Virus record (IMG/VR): IMGVR_UViG_3300047560_000213
Location: 1-22,831 of that record
Source of the DNA: a virus
Strand: one strand, 5' to 3'
DNA length: 22,831 nucleotides
Shown: piece after piece, positions 1 through 8,813 of the stretch
Numbering within the stretch: position 1 is the stretch's first letter
Layout of the letters: each line of letters starts with the position of its first letter
Notes under the pieces: model-generated
Told to the model about the DNA's origin: nothing
The model's database searches: none
What the model saw: the letters and a program-made list of their open reading frames with translations, nothing else
Translations under genes and position numbers: made by a program

Positions 1-143
1 CTATCTAACGCTATGTTTTGTTCTAATATAGATTCAGACTCCACTGTAAACTGAACATCTACATGATAGACATTCATTACAAACTCAGTTTCTATATATA
101 CACCTGAAACAAATTGGAAGTCTCTTTGTATTCTTGCTGTCAT
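1..143 (-). CDS. Partial phage protein, N-terminus only (47 residues visible)
   Basis: The reading frame starts at ATG 143-141 and runs off the left edge of the window. The visible N-terminus begins MTARIQRDFQFVSGVYIETE. Its ATG overlaps the TGA stop of the preceding 80-residue gene (ATGA overlap), so the two are probably translationally coupled. It lies downstream of the tail-appendage cluster, and a structural or baseplate-associated role is possible from position alone. I do not recognise the family from this fragment, and no catalytic motif is visible. Confidence 0.75.
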   Translation of the reverse strand, partial: MTARIQRDFQFVSGVYIETEFVMNVYHVDVQFTVESESILEQNIALD

Positions 144-379
144 TGTTTTTCTTTATTAGAGATGTTGATTTTATTACTTAAATTTTGTTTCTTATATACT
201 TCGTCTATTCTCTTAGCATATTCAGTTTTATAACTTTCTATGACCATATGCAGTTGTTGGATCATTGGAGAGTTCTGTGTACGATACACAAAGTTAAGTT
301 TTTTGGTTAAGTCATTGATGGTGCTTTGTAACTCATCTAATGACTTGTTGCTTAAATCATTAATAAATGGATGTTGCAT
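140..379 (-). CDS. Small conserved phage protein, 79 residues, unknown function
   Basis: The product is a small, charged, mostly helical protein beginning MQHPFINDLSNKSLDELQST, with a likely coiled-coil middle and a lysine-rich C-terminus. It resembles small proteins I recall from aquatic T4-like phages that share an HPF...L..KS.DE pattern, but no function is known to me. I chose ATG 379 over the in-frame TTG one codon upstream because the HPF start looks family-typical. There is no good Shine-Dalgarno sequence. Instead an exact TATAAATA late-promoter core ends four bases before the ATG, which suggests a leaderless or near-leaderless late message. The stop overlaps the start of the next gene. 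Confidence 0.7.
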   Translation of the reverse strand: MQHPFINDLSNKSLDELQSTINDLTKKLNFVYRTQNSPMIQQLHMVIESYKTEYAKRIDEVYKKQNLSNKINISNKEKQ

Positions 380-383
380 CAAT

Positions 384-391
384 TATTTATA
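384..391 (-). promoter_or_regulatory. T4-type late promoter core TATAAATA
   Basis: The minus strand reads TATAAATA, the exact T4 late-promoter consensus, followed by ATTG and then the ATG of the 79-residue gene. With T4 geometry (core at -13 to -6) transcription would start within about one base of that ATG. The motif lies in the 32-base gap between two genes. Confidence 0.6.
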
Positions 392-411
392 TGCCTAAAA
401 TAAGCACTAAA

Positions 412-1227
412 TTAAGTTACTGCGGTTATAGGACCCACTTTACCCCAAATAGTACTGGAGCCATCATAGTATCCAACACAGATATAAACGTAACTGCCAT
501 CAGTACACATTTGCCCAGGTGCGTCACCCAATTCACCTGTTGCAGTGGGTTCTCTTACTTGCAATTGCGTAGAACGCTGTGGACGATTTATGGGTGTGAT
601 ATCTATGGTTGTTCCGCAATCAGTAGTACTTACATTATAGCTAACATCAGTAACGCCGTAAGGTACGCTAATTAAGTTAGTGTATGTTGTATTAGCAGCC
701 ACTGTTATACCAGAAACGTTAGAGTAGTAATTCTCTAATAATCTAGCTGATGGTAATGGACCCACTGTAATATTTCCACCATTATCAATGGTTGTAGTAG
801 GGAAACTGACATAAGCAGCATTGTTTGCCATTGTAAATTTAATCTCTACATTTGATTGTGTGCCAGCTGGAGCCCAACCACCAAAAGTAACAGCGGTGTT
901 TTGTGTTATTGTACCGTATTGTACATCTGCTTTGGTAACGTCAATCAATACAGTCTCGGGTAGATTGCTACCTAGATTGTATGTCTTAGCTCTAAAACCT
1001 TGAACAGCAGCATTGGTAATCAATGTATTACCCATATCATTATTCAACGCAGTACCACTGAGTGCAGACTTAACAATAGCCTTACTTTGTAAGTCTGTTA
1101 TTTCATCTTTTGCAGTATCTAAATTGTTTTTGATACTTCCAAAATTATCCCTAAAGCCTTGGGAGTTATTGTTTGTCCCTGGGATAGGATAATTTGTATT
1201 GATTGCTGTTGTGTTAATATTGCTCAT
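412..1227 (-). CDS. Tail-appendage / virion structural protein, 271 residues
   Basis: The N-terminus (roughly residues 10-50) has the pattern YPIPGTNNNSQGFRDNFGSI followed by a helical segment ending in TDLQSKA. I recognise this from virion structural proteins of aquatic T4-like phages, and it also resembles the N-terminal RAAFQKIQDNFTDLYTA of the 1554-residue fibre in this window, so it is probably an attachment segment. The middle is beta-rich. The C-terminus (about 230-271) has GELGDAPGQMCTDGSYVYIC followed by a YDGSSTIWGKV stretch, a small domain common at the ends of phage fibre-associated proteins. It follows the 723-residue Ig-like protein, with a late-promoter-like motif overlapping that gene's stop. 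The role in the tail-fibre complex is inferred. Confidence 0.7.
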   Translation of the reverse strand: MSNINTTAINTNYPIPGTNNNSQGFRDNFGSIKNNLDTAKDEITDLQSKAIVKSALSGTALNNDMGNTLITNAAVQGFRAKTYNLGSNLPETVLIDVTKADVQYGTITQNTAVTFGGWAPAGTQSNVEIKFTMANNAAYVSFPTTTIDNGGNITVGPLPSARLLENYYSNVSGITVAANTTYTNLISVPYGVTDVSYNVSTTDCGTTIDITPINRPQRSTQLQVREPTATGELGDAPGQMCTDGSYVYICVGYYDGSSTIWGKVGPITAVT

Positions 1228-1244
1228 ATTTTATATTCCGTATA

Positions 1245-1252
1245 GTATTTAG
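1245..1252 (-). promoter_or_regulatory. Late-promoter-like motif CTAAATAC
   Basis: The minus strand reads CTAAATAC, with the TAA doubling as the stop codon of the 723-residue gene (stop at 1251-1249). The ATG of the 271-residue gene follows 17 bases after the motif. Spacing matches the other late motifs in this window. Confidence 0.6.
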
Positions 1253-3420
1253 TTATCAGAATCCTTGGGGGAAATAGATTTTTTCGGGAATAAAACGGGT
1301 AAATCATATTTATGTAGTGGATTGGGTGTAGGTGACGCACTAGGTAGTTGTGACCAAGCTGGTTTTAATAAGGTTGTATTGTAATTATAAGTAGTGCTCT
1401 TATCAATATATACCCTGTCTACTGAGAAATCTATAACGTTAAGAGCATATCCCCAATAATTCTCAATGTTATATTTGATAGTCGATCCTTTACCGGGTAA
1501 CGCATAACATAATACCCAGGCTTGTACAAATCCCAAAGTGTTACCATTTTCTTGTTGACTAGTCATCCAATCAGGTAATAAGTCTTGGTCATTTACATAA
1601 GCTAAGTTATTCAACATTTCAACACGCATATTTGTTAGACTAGCAGGATATAATTTCTTAGTTGTACCTATATCATAACTAGTATATACATTTTCATTGC
1701 TTGTCCATATTTTAGTATAGCTAGTATAGTAAGGTCCAGTGTTAAGAACAATATTGTAGGGCCATACTTCTTCTTGTGGTAAAGATTTTCCAGCTGAGTT
1801 TATTAAATCATCTATAACTTCAGCATAAACAGCCTCGTATACTACATTTCCTGAACTATCTCTCGCCTCAGCTACTTTTATTTCACCTAGCACTAATCTT
1901 CTATTGTAGTGATTTTTAGCCATAGCGTCTATGTAAGACTGTAGATTAGTTGATTCTACACCGTATATATGTACATACCTAACTTCAGTAGCTTTGCCAA
2001 AGTTTGGATCTTCTGGCCTATACAAGAAGTTAGTAGGCATTAATTCTTCATTAGTGAGTAAAGAATTTAGTAATCGTCTACTTTCAATATTAGGGCTAGC
2101 TTTCATGTAAACGTTCTCTACAGGTACATCATACTTCTGATATACTGTCAATGTAAATTCTTTTTCTGATTTTACTATAGGGAACAATGGATTGTATGCT
2201 GCTACTACAAATGTGTAGACAGTTGATTCACCTTTAGACATGACCCTATATGGGTTAGGTTGAAACGGCACCTTACCTATTAACTGTCCATTTTCTAGTA
2301 AGGACATGTTAGGAGGTATTGTTCCTGATATTATAGTATAGTATAAAGGATTAGAAGAAGTTGCTTCAAAGTATAGTTCGCTGGTCTGTCCGTTATCAAT
2401 TATACCTAAATTAGAATCAGTCACCCATTCTACATCTTGGGCAATATCATTTGTTATAGTCAATATAAACGTAGAGGTCTTACTAACTATATTAGTATTA
2501 TTAACTTTTGCTATGTTTACATAGATTTCATATTTGTTAATGCTATTAGCAGGAATATTGGGAGTTCCAGTAATCCAGCCGGTAGTAGTATCACCCGTTA
2601 GTCCACTAGGTAAAGCACCAAATTGATATATTAACACACTGTTATCAAAATCGTGTCCTATAATTTTAAAATTAAAATATTCGCCCGATCTGATAGTAGG
2701 TATTATATTGTCTGTTACATAGTATCCATAGTATATGTCATTAGGATCTACTGGTATATGTATAGCGTTATCATTTAATATAACCGGGACTCTAGTGTTG
2801 ATTGCATTATTGAGTTGCCAGTTACGTACAGTAATTGAATAATTTTTAGTGTCATTACCTAATTCACTTATTAACTGTACTGTAAAATTATAAGTTTTTT
2901 GTGTTGGGCTACCGTTTGTCAACGTAGGAGGTGTTGGATATCCCCTTATCAACCCGTTCTCATCCATCGATATTCCCGGTGGCAATTCTCCGGAGGATTG
3001 AGATATGTATATTTTATTAGTGGGTATAGGGTTGAAATATTCAATTTGAAATTCAACAAATTTACTATCATATGTTGTTAGTAAAGAACCGTTATCTGTT
3101 AATATACTAACACCTTCATACCCAAAGATTCTCATACTAAACGTACGGTCTTTTAGATTTCCTAAATTATCTGTAGCACGTATAGTAAAACTATATGTAG
3201 TTTCTACGCTAACATTGATCGGAGTTCCTCCTAATCTTCCTGATGGAGAAAAAGTTATTGGATCATCTGTTGTACCTTGTGGTATAGAACCGTTTAATAA
3301 TGAATAAGTTATTGTAACCGCAGGTGCTACAGGATCTGCTTGAAACTGAAACAGAAAATTGAACCCAGAAGGAAATATTCCTAGGTCACCGCCTTCCGTG
3401 ATCCATACAGGTTGTGCCAT
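1249..3420 (-). CDS. Ig-like (He_PIG-type) virion structural protein, 723 residues
   Basis: The N-terminus begins MAQPVWITEGGDLGIFPSGF. It is followed by four beta-rich repeats with the putative-Ig (He_PIG) signature, in which a G.(L/I)P.. segment is followed by G.(L/I).G.P: about residues 39-67 (NGSIPQG...GRLGGTP), 138-164 (SGELPPG...GLIRGYP), 265-288 (GALPSG...GWITGTP) and 361-387 (SGTIPPN...GQLIGKVP). The C-terminal 300 residues are a different domain rich in aromatic residues, which I do not recognise. Such proteins are common in marine T4-like phages as tail or fibre-associated adhesins. The gene starts one base after the endolysin stop (TAATATG), with Shine-Dalgarno AAGGA five bases upstream. 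Host-surface binding is inferred. Confidence 0.75.
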   Translation of the reverse strand: MAQPVWITEGGDLGIFPSGFNFLFQFQADPVAPAVTITYSLLNGSIPQGTTDDPITFSPSGRLGGTPINVSVETTYSFTIRATDNLGNLKDRTFSMRIFGYEGVSILTDNGSLLTTYDSKFVEFQIEYFNPIPTNKIYISQSSGELPPGISMDENGLIRGYPTPPTLTNGSPTQKTYNFTVQLISELGNDTKNYSITVRNWQLNNAINTRVPVILNDNAIHIPVDPNDIYYGYYVTDNIIPTIRSGEYFNFKIIGHDFDNSVLIYQFGALPSGLTGDTTTGWITGTPNIPANSINKYEIYVNIAKVNNTNIVSKTSTFILTITNDIAQDVEWVTDSNLGIIDNGQTSELYFEATSSNPLYYTIISGTIPPNMSLLENGQLIGKVPFQPNPYRVMSKGESTVYTFVVAAYNPLFPIVKSEKEFTLTVYQKYDVPVENVYMKASPNIESRRLLNSLLTNEELMPTNFLYRPEDPNFGKATEVRYVHIYGVESTNLQSYIDAMAKNHYNRRLVLGEIKVAEARDSSGNVVYEAVYAEVIDDLINSAGKSLPQEEVWPYNIVLNTGPYYTSYTKIWTSNENVYTSYDIGTTKKLYPASLTNMRVEMLNNLAYVNDQDLLPDWMTSQQENGNTLGFVQAWVLCYALPGKGSTIKYNIENYWGYALNVIDFSVDRVYIDKSTTYNYNTTLLKPAWSQLPSASPTPNPLHKYDLPVLFPKKSISPKDSDN

Positions 3421-3421
3421 A

Positions 3422-4042
3422 TTATCCTTGTAGTAAATGCAATGCTATTTCGTAATGGTGTTTTCTATCCTCTAATCCGATAGTACCACCATTGATACGT
3501 TTTGTTAATGTCACAAAATCATCTTTGTCACACCATTGATTTAGATTATTATTGTCCCAGAACCAACCTGCACTTGATACTGCACCTGGGGGTGTTTCTA
3601 AATAAGCAACTGTCTCGTCAACGCTGATACCCAAGTCTGCGGCAAAACGTGTATAGTTATCTTTACCGGTCAACTGAATCAATCCACGACCACAGTATTT
3701 GTAACCATCACCTGATTCTTCTGGACCGTTGCCCATACGATTAGCATAGACACGATTAGCAATCTTAGCTGGTTGACGCTCATATTGTTTTGCTAAATCT
3801 TCTGTTGGGAAGTATTTCTTAAATGTACCCATCAAACCCTTAGCACTGTAATTCAAGTTTTCTTTAACAAAGTTAAAGCCACCAGACTCATGTGCGATTT
3901 GTGCTACAAACGCGGCTGCACGTTTAACGTTAACATACATATCGTAGTATTCTGCTACTTCGTGTACTGGTTCTGCGTAGACTTGCAACACAGATGTTTT
4001 TGTCTTTGGACAAAGTTGTTGTAAAAGTTCTAATGTAATCAT
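3422..4042 (-). CDS. GH19-family endolysin (chitinase-like lysozyme), 206 residues
   Basis: This is a glycoside hydrolase family 19 enzyme of the kind used by phages to cut peptidoglycan glycan chains. Visible marks are AQIAHESGGF with the likely catalytic Glu52, the ANRVYANRMGNGPEESGDG segment (about 95-113), GRGLIQLTGKDNY (118-130) and the closing TKRINGGTIGLEDR (180-193). The usual YRGRG is YCGRG here. I chose ATG 4042, preceded by AAGGA at five bases, over an upstream in-frame ATG at 4081 that would overlap the fibre gene. It lies between the 1554-residue fibre (stop eight bases upstream) and the Ig-like protein, in one apparent transcript. No signal peptide or membrane segment is visible and no holin is adjacent, so it may act at lysis or be carried on the virion. 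Confidence 0.88.
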   Translation of the reverse strand: MITLELLQQLCPKTKTSVLQVYAEPVHEVAEYYDMYVNVKRAAAFVAQIAHESGGFNFVKENLNYSAKGLMGTFKKYFPTEDLAKQYERQPAKIANRVYANRMGNGPEESGDGYKYCGRGLIQLTGKDNYTRFAADLGISVDETVAYLETPPGAVSSAGWFWDNNNLNQWCDKDDFVTLTKRINGGTIGLEDRKHHYEIALHLLQG

Positions 4043-4050
4043 AAATATCC

Positions 4051-7000
4051 TTAACCGTAAATACCTGCCATTGTATACCATTGGCTTGTGCCAGCAGAAA
4101 CTACCATCAGTCTTGCATTTGGTCCTAATGAATATGCAGTATTAGTTGCCAATGAATCAATTTTGGCACCTGTAGCAGGGTACAAACTCAATGTTACTGT
4201 TGTTGCATTAATGATGATAACCTGCATGCCTGCAGCACCGGCTGGTAATGAAATACCCGTAGCAGTACTTGCAGTTGCACTAGTAACAACGTTTATTTGT
4301 TTACTCAATGCAGTAGCAGTACCTTGTGTTGTACCTGCGGCTGCAACGCCGCCACTAATACTAGCAAACATATAACCGGTTGTACTAACGTTTACCCCAG
4401 TCAATGCACCGTTTAATGTTAAACCAGTCAATGTTCCAACACTAGTAATATTGGGTTGTGCGCCGTTAATAACTGTATCAGTATTAACTGATGACGCTGT
4501 TCTGGCTGCACCTGTCACGGTTCCTGATGTAGTCATTGCTCCAGTTGCGGTAGATGCATATGTAACTTGTGACGTTGTACAAGTCACTACAGTGTATGTT
4601 CCATTGTATCCTGATGGTACTAAGCCTGCTACTGTTATACTTTGACCTACATAGAATGGGACAAATGACGCTGTAGCATATGTCAATGTTGCTGTAGCTC
4701 CATCGCCGGATGTTGCTGTAATAGGTAATACAACGCCGGCATTCATACTATTAATGTTAGTAATACTTGCTCCGTTACCGCTAAACAATGTAGCAGAGAA
4801 AGTACCACCTGTTATAGCTCCGGATCCTGCATTAATACCCCCACCTGATGTGTTCAAGCCACCCAACAAGTTAGCAGTACTTTGTAAGATTAATCCAGTT
4901 CCTGAAGTTCTCGCATATCCTCCTGACACATATGATCCTGAGGCACTGCTTGTATATGTAACTGCCGTTGTGTTAGAACCGGTTACAGTAAATGTACCAT
5001 TATATTGACTTGGATTTATACCAGTAACAACAATACTAGAACCTGCTGGGAATGGTGGTGATGTTTGTGTGGCATAGGTTAATGTTACAACACTACCTGT
5101 ACCACTAGCATTGGTTATAGCTATATTAGAACCTACATTTATTGCACCACCTACGTTATAAGTTCCTGTTACGATTGCATTTGCAATAGTAACGTTACTC
5201 ATGGTTGCATTACCGTCAACTTGCAAGAAGCCTCTAGATATTAAGTTTCCACCTGAGACGTTTCCTGATAAGTTAGAAGTAACACCAGTAATATTACCAA
5301 TGTTAGCATTACCATTCTGTAGACTTAGTATACCACTTGTTGCAAAAGTTAAGTTAGTTAAAGCTGCATCAGTTGTTGTGAAACTTGCAGCATTCAAATT
5401 AGTTACACTTGCATTACCTTCAATGTTTAATGCTGTGCCGCCAGTACGAATTCTACCCAATGCTGTTGTAGCACCTGATGCAGAAGTGCTGATAACCACT
5501 TGAGTTGTGTTTCCAGACACAACGTTAAACGTTCCATTGTATCCAGTAGGTATATTGTTGTACAAGTTAACTTGTGATCCTGCTAGGAATGGAGCAGTAG
5601 TTTGAGCTGCAAATGTAACTGTAGCACTTCCCGCTGAAGGACTAGAAGGTGTTATACTTGAGATTGCTAAATTAGCACCAACTCCCAATGCACCTGTGAT
5701 ATTTGCAGTTTGATTAACAGTCAATGAACCATTTGCAGAAATAGCTCCATTTGCTGTTAATTGTCCAGTAGTTGCAGCACCAGTTACACTTAATGTACCA
5801 CCTGTTTCTAAGTTACCTGCGTTTGCTGTCCCCGTGACACTTAAAATTGTACTGTTAACAGTACCAATATTAGCGGTAGCGTTTAACGCACTAATTATCG
5901 CTCCTGCCGCAATATTCATATTACTTAATGAAGAATTTGCAGTAATATTAAGACCAACACCACCAGTTCTAATTCTTGCACTAGTTACAATTGCTGATCC
6001 TACTGTAGAACTACTAAACGTAACTTGGGCATTACTAGCAGTTGCTACAGAATAACTTCCATTATATGCTGTAGTACCGGTTACACCAGAAATTACAACT
6101 GTTCCACCGACTGGGAACGGTATAGTACTTTGTTGGGTAAATGCGGCTGTTACAGTAGAACCATCACCAGATATACTTGAGAGTGCTAGGTTAGCTCCTA
6201 CTGTTAGTGTAGAAGCAATATTAGCTGTACTTTGAATAGTTAATTGATTATTCGCTACTATATTACCAACAGTTGCTGTGCCTGCTACTGACAAGAATCC
6301 ATTTGTTAGTACATTACCACCGGTCATGTTTCCGGTTACGTTTACTAATCCTGATGTAATAGTTGTAGCACCAGTTATTGCACCATTCAATGCTAATGAA
6401 TCCGCAGAAGTTGCACCTAACGTAGCTGCACCTGCATTTAATGTACCTGATGTGCTAAAACTTGCGCCTGAAATTGCTCCAGTGGCGCTGATTGTCTGAA
6501 GGCTAATATTTGAAAAACTAGCGTTGCCAGCAGTTAGTGTTCCGGTAGTACTTAGGTTACCTGCACTAATGTTACCACTAGCAGCTAATGATGAACCGGT
6601 CATAGCACCTAACGCTGCTGAGGTAGCCTCTAATGTAGCTGCTGATACAAGTCCAGATGTAGTTAGATTACCGACGTTGGCATTACCATCAACACGTAAT
6701 ACACCGCTAGCAACTAAGTTTGCACCTGATATATTTCCACTAATAGATACGGTTTGCCCAGTTACAGTTGTTGTAGTTAAGTTGCCGGCGCTGATATTAC
6801 CTTCAACGCTCATAAATCCATTTACTGTTGTGTTACCACCGCCTTTAATTCTACCACCAGTGAATGATCCAGACTGTGTACTAGTAAATGTAACGGCAGC
6901 TATATTACCAGTTAATATAGTGTATTCCCCATTTAATGTAGAAGGTGTTACATCAGATATAACAACCTTTGTTCCTACTGGGAATGGTGTAGCACTTGTA

Positions 7001-8715
7001 GGAGCTGTGAAATTAACTTGTATAGTATTGAAAGGTGTGCCACTTGTAACAGATATAGATGATATGGACAGATTGGCACCCATAGATGCGCCACCTGTTG
7101 CGGATACTATACCTATGGAAGTGATGCCATTTGCTTGTACACTTCCTGTTGCAGTTAAACTTGTTGCACCAACATTAGCTAATGTAGCATTACCTGCGGT
7201 CAATGCACCGGATGTTGATATATTACCACCTGTGATATTACCAGTGCCTGCACTTATTGCACCATTGTTTGTTGATAATGAACCTACAGTAGCAGAACCA
7301 CTAGCAACAAGAGCACCACTAGTTGTTAAGTTTCCACCTGATACATTACCTTGAATAGTTAGTAAACTAGTTGTTTTGTTAAACGTTAATCCAGGAACGG
7401 CTGCACTATTACCACCGTCATTAAACATTAATTGTGTATCACTACCAGGAGCAGCTAAATTAGCGCCAGGTGGTAAAATCACGTTACCTGAAATAGTTGT
7501 AGCATTTAATACAGTTGCTGTTAAATTAGCAGTAGATAAATTACCAGTAACAGATAAATTACCTGAAGTGGTAGTTCCAGCAACTGACAATGCATCCAAT
7601 ATACCCACTGAGGTAAGATTGGGCTGCGTACCAGTAGTTAATGTTCCACCTATATACGTAGCTGTAACGTTTCCAGCATCTATATTACCTGTAATTAAAG
7701 AAGGTGATATCGTAAGACTAGTAGTATTGGATGACAATGTTGTACTACCAATTGTAAGTGTATTACCACTTAAGTATAAGTCTTTCCATTTTCTTGAAGC
7801 ACTACCCAATGATCTAGTCTCATCACCATCAGGCAATAAATCTGTAGTGACGTAGCCTGTCATTGCAAAGTTGTTAGTTGTTAACTTTTGTGATACAGTT
7901 ACGTTAGCACTAGCAGTTACATTTCCTGTTATGCCAGTAATTCCACCGACTACTAAATTACCCACAACATTAGCATTTTGGTTAACCAATAAATTAGCAG
8001 ATGCTGTAATGTTAGCACCAGACACATTGCCGGTCGCACTAACTATACCACCAGTAATAATGTTACCACCAGTAATATTTCCGGTAGCTACAAATGTTCC
8101 TGTTGTAGAAAGGTTTCCTGCTGAAATGTTACTAGTAACTGATATGTTACCGGTTGTTATATTTGTGGTTATGTATAGATTACCAGTCAGTATACCAGTG
8201 CTGTTAGCAGTTACTGTTTGAGACCCTAATGATAATACGTTTCCATAAAAAGTAGACCAACGTGATGTAGGTGAACCTAAGTTATATGTAATATTTGCGT
8301 TAGGTACTAGATTAGATATAACATTATTGGTTACGGATAAATTGCCAGCAGTTACTAAATTACTTAAGCTAGCATTATTTGTTGTTATTGTAGATGCCAA
8401 GTTTAGATAAAATGCTGAATCTGATGTGGCAATTGTAACTGTATTAGCTGCCGGCGAGCCAGCAGCTACTGGTACTACGGTTAAGTTATTAGCAGTTTGT
8501 ATTGTTACGTTGGGAAGTAATGAGTAGAGATAAATGTTACCAGTAGTTCTGTTTTGTTGTAACCCAGGTCCCGCGGTTAATTCCAATACACCTGCGCTAA
8601 CTTGTGCAGTGTATAAATCTGTAAAATTATCTTGTATTTTCTGAAAAGCTGCCCTAATAGGATCCGCAGTCGGATCGTTAGGGAAAGTGCCGAAATCAAT
8701 ATACTGTTGGGCCAT
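4051..8715 (-). CDS. Very long repetitive tail fibre protein, 1554 residues
   Basis: This is a low-complexity, beta-rich fibre dominated by short GN(I/V)(S/T)GGN(L/I)(S/T)T(S/T)G-like repeats, typical of long tail fibres in marine T4-like phages. The N-terminus has a short helical attachment segment (RAAFQKIQDNFTDLYTA, 21-37). Two LGS..R.W..(F/L)Y motifs lie at about 146-157 and 303-314. Five copies of a roughly 70-80-residue module interrupt the repeats at about 549-628, 844-917, 1017-1093, 1197-1273 and 1331-1400; each has PF..G..(V/I), then (Y/L)NG.(Y/F), then a VT(F/Y)(S/T)S-like strand. The C-terminal 100 residues (SKQINVVTSAT to QWYTMAGIYG) form a compact cap domain I recognise from other aquatic phage fibres. 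A late-type motif lies 19 bases upstream of the start. Receptor binding is inferred. Confidence 0.85.
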   Translation of the reverse strand: MAQQYIDFGTFPNDPTADPIRAAFQKIQDNFTDLYTAQVSAGVLELTAGPGLQQNRTTGNIYLYSLLPNVTIQTANNLTVVPVAAGSPAANTVTIATSDSAFYLNLASTITTNNASLSNLVTAGNLSVTNNVISNLVPNANITYNLGSPTSRWSTFYGNVLSLGSQTVTANSTGILTGNLYITTNITTGNISVTSNISAGNLSTTGTFVATGNITGGNIITGGIVSATGNVSGANITASANLLVNQNANVVGNLVVGGITGITGNVTASANVTVSQKLTTNNFAMTGYVTTDLLPDGDETRSLGSASRKWKDLYLSGNTLTIGSTTLSSNTTSLTISPSLITGNIDAGNVTATYIGGTLTTGTQPNLTSVGILDALSVAGTTTSGNLSVTGNLSTANLTATVLNATTISGNVILPPGANLAAPGSDTQLMFNDGGNSAAVPGLTFNKTTSLLTIQGNVSGGNLTTSGALVASGSATVGSLSTNNGAISAGTGNITGGNISTSGALTAGNATLANVGATSLTATGSVQANGITSIGIVSATGGASMGANLSISSISVTSGTPFNTIQVNFTAPTSATPFPVGTKVVISDVTPSTLNGEYTILTGNIAAVTFTSTQSGSFTGGRIKGGGNTTVNGFMSVEGNISAGNLTTTTVTGQTVSISGNISGANLVASGVLRVDGNANVGNLTTSGLVSAATLEATSAALGAMTGSSLAASGNISAGNLSTTGTLTAGNASFSNISLQTISATGAISGASFSTSGTLNAGAATLGATSADSLALNGAITGATTITSGLVNVTGNMTGGNVLTNGFLSVAGTATVGNIVANNQLTIQSTANIASTLTVGANLALSSISGDGSTVTAAFTQQSTIPFPVGGTVVISGVTGTTAYNGSYSVATASNAQVTFSSSTVGSAIVTSARIRTGGVGLNITANSSLSNMNIAAGAIISALNATANIGTVNSTILSVTGTANAGNLETGGTLSVTGAATTGQLTANGAISANGSLTVNQTANITGALGVGANLAISSITPSSPSAGSATVTFAAQTTAPFLAGSQVNLYNNIPTGYNGTFNVVSGNTTQVVISTSASGATTALGRIRTGGTALNIEGNASVTNLNAASFTTTDAALTNLTFATSGILSLQNGNANIGNITGVTSNLSGNVSGGNLISRGFLQVDGNATMSNVTIANAIVTGTYNVGGAINVGSNIAITNASGTGSVVTLTYATQTSPPFPAGSSIVVTGINPSQYNGTFTVTGSNTTAVTYTSSASGSYVSGGYARTSGTGLILQSTANLLGGLNTSGGGINAGSGAITGGTFSATLFSGNGASITNINSMNAGVVLPITATSGDGATATLTYATASFVPFYVGQSITVAGLVPSGYNGTYTVVTCTTSQVTYASTATGAMTTSGTVTGAARTASSVNTDTVINGAQPNITSVGTLTGLTLNGALTGVNVSTTGYMFASISGGVAAAGTTQGTATALSKQINVVTSATASTATGISLPAGAAGMQVIIINATTVTLSLYPATGAKIDSLATNTAYSLGPNARLMVVSAGTSQWYTMAGIYG
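4516..7071 (-). repeat. Five diverged copies of a fibre module inside the 1554-residue gene
   Basis: Coding copies lie at about 7071-6832, 6186-5965, 5667-5437, 5127-4897 and 4725-4516. Shared features at protein level are a strand ending in PF(P/L/Y)(V/A)G, a (V/I)..(V/I) strand, a GYNGT(Y/F) or close variant turn, and a closing (T/S)F(T/S)S strand before G. Copies 2-4 are also followed by similar RTGG or RTSG linkers. The copies are diverged at DNA level, so this is protein-domain duplication rather than a recent tandem repeat. Confidence 0.75.
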
Positions 8716-8734
8716 ATCTAATCTACCTTATTAT

Positions 8735-8742
8735 GTATTTAT
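8735..8742 (-). promoter_or_regulatory. Late-promoter-like motif ATAAATAC before the fibre gene
   Basis: The minus strand reads GATAAATAC, 19 bases before the ATG of the 1554-residue fibre gene. A second related core, CTAAATAA, lies at 8754-8747 just upstream. Both sit immediately downstream of the intrinsic terminator at 8767-8795, so the fibre gene appears to begin a new transcription unit. Confidence 0.65.
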
Positions 8743-8766
8743 CGTTTTATTTAGGTTACACTATCC

Positions 8767-8795
8767 AAAAAAATAGCCCGGGGTAACCGGGCTAT
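8767..8795 (-). terminator. Intrinsic terminator after the 773-residue gene
   Basis: A perfect nine-base-pair GC-rich stem (arms ATAGCCCGG and CCGGGCTAT, 8773-8781 and 8787-8795) has a five-base loop. On the minus strand it is followed directly by a run of T residues (8772-8767). It lies 18 bases past the stop of the 773-residue gene and separates the head/neck block from the fibre block. Confidence 0.9.
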
Positions 8796-8813
8796 CTAAA
8801 GTACGGTTTATTG

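Noticed and set aside
4058-4064. TAAATAC on the plus strand near the end of the fibre gene
   Set aside because: It points away from the genes here, lies in coding sequence for the GIYG end of the fibre, and has no plus-strand gene after it.
4043-4081. Upstream in-frame start for the endolysin (MVYNGRYLRLRIF...)
   Set aside because: It would overlap the end of the fibre gene and lacks a ribosome-binding site; ATG 4042 has AAGGA at good spacing and gives a normal GH19 N-terminus.
4088-6055. Further plus-strand open frames of 60-100 codons opposite the fibre gene
   Set aside because: Same cause: low-complexity antisense translation without start signals.
6278-8221. Long plus-strand open frames, up to 276 codons, rich in Ala/Pro/Val/Leu
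   Set aside because: They are the antisense of the repetitive fibre gene. Its Gly/Asn/Thr/Ser-biased codons leave the opposite strand free of stops. No ribosome-binding sites or family motifs are seen, and the sense frame is clearly real.
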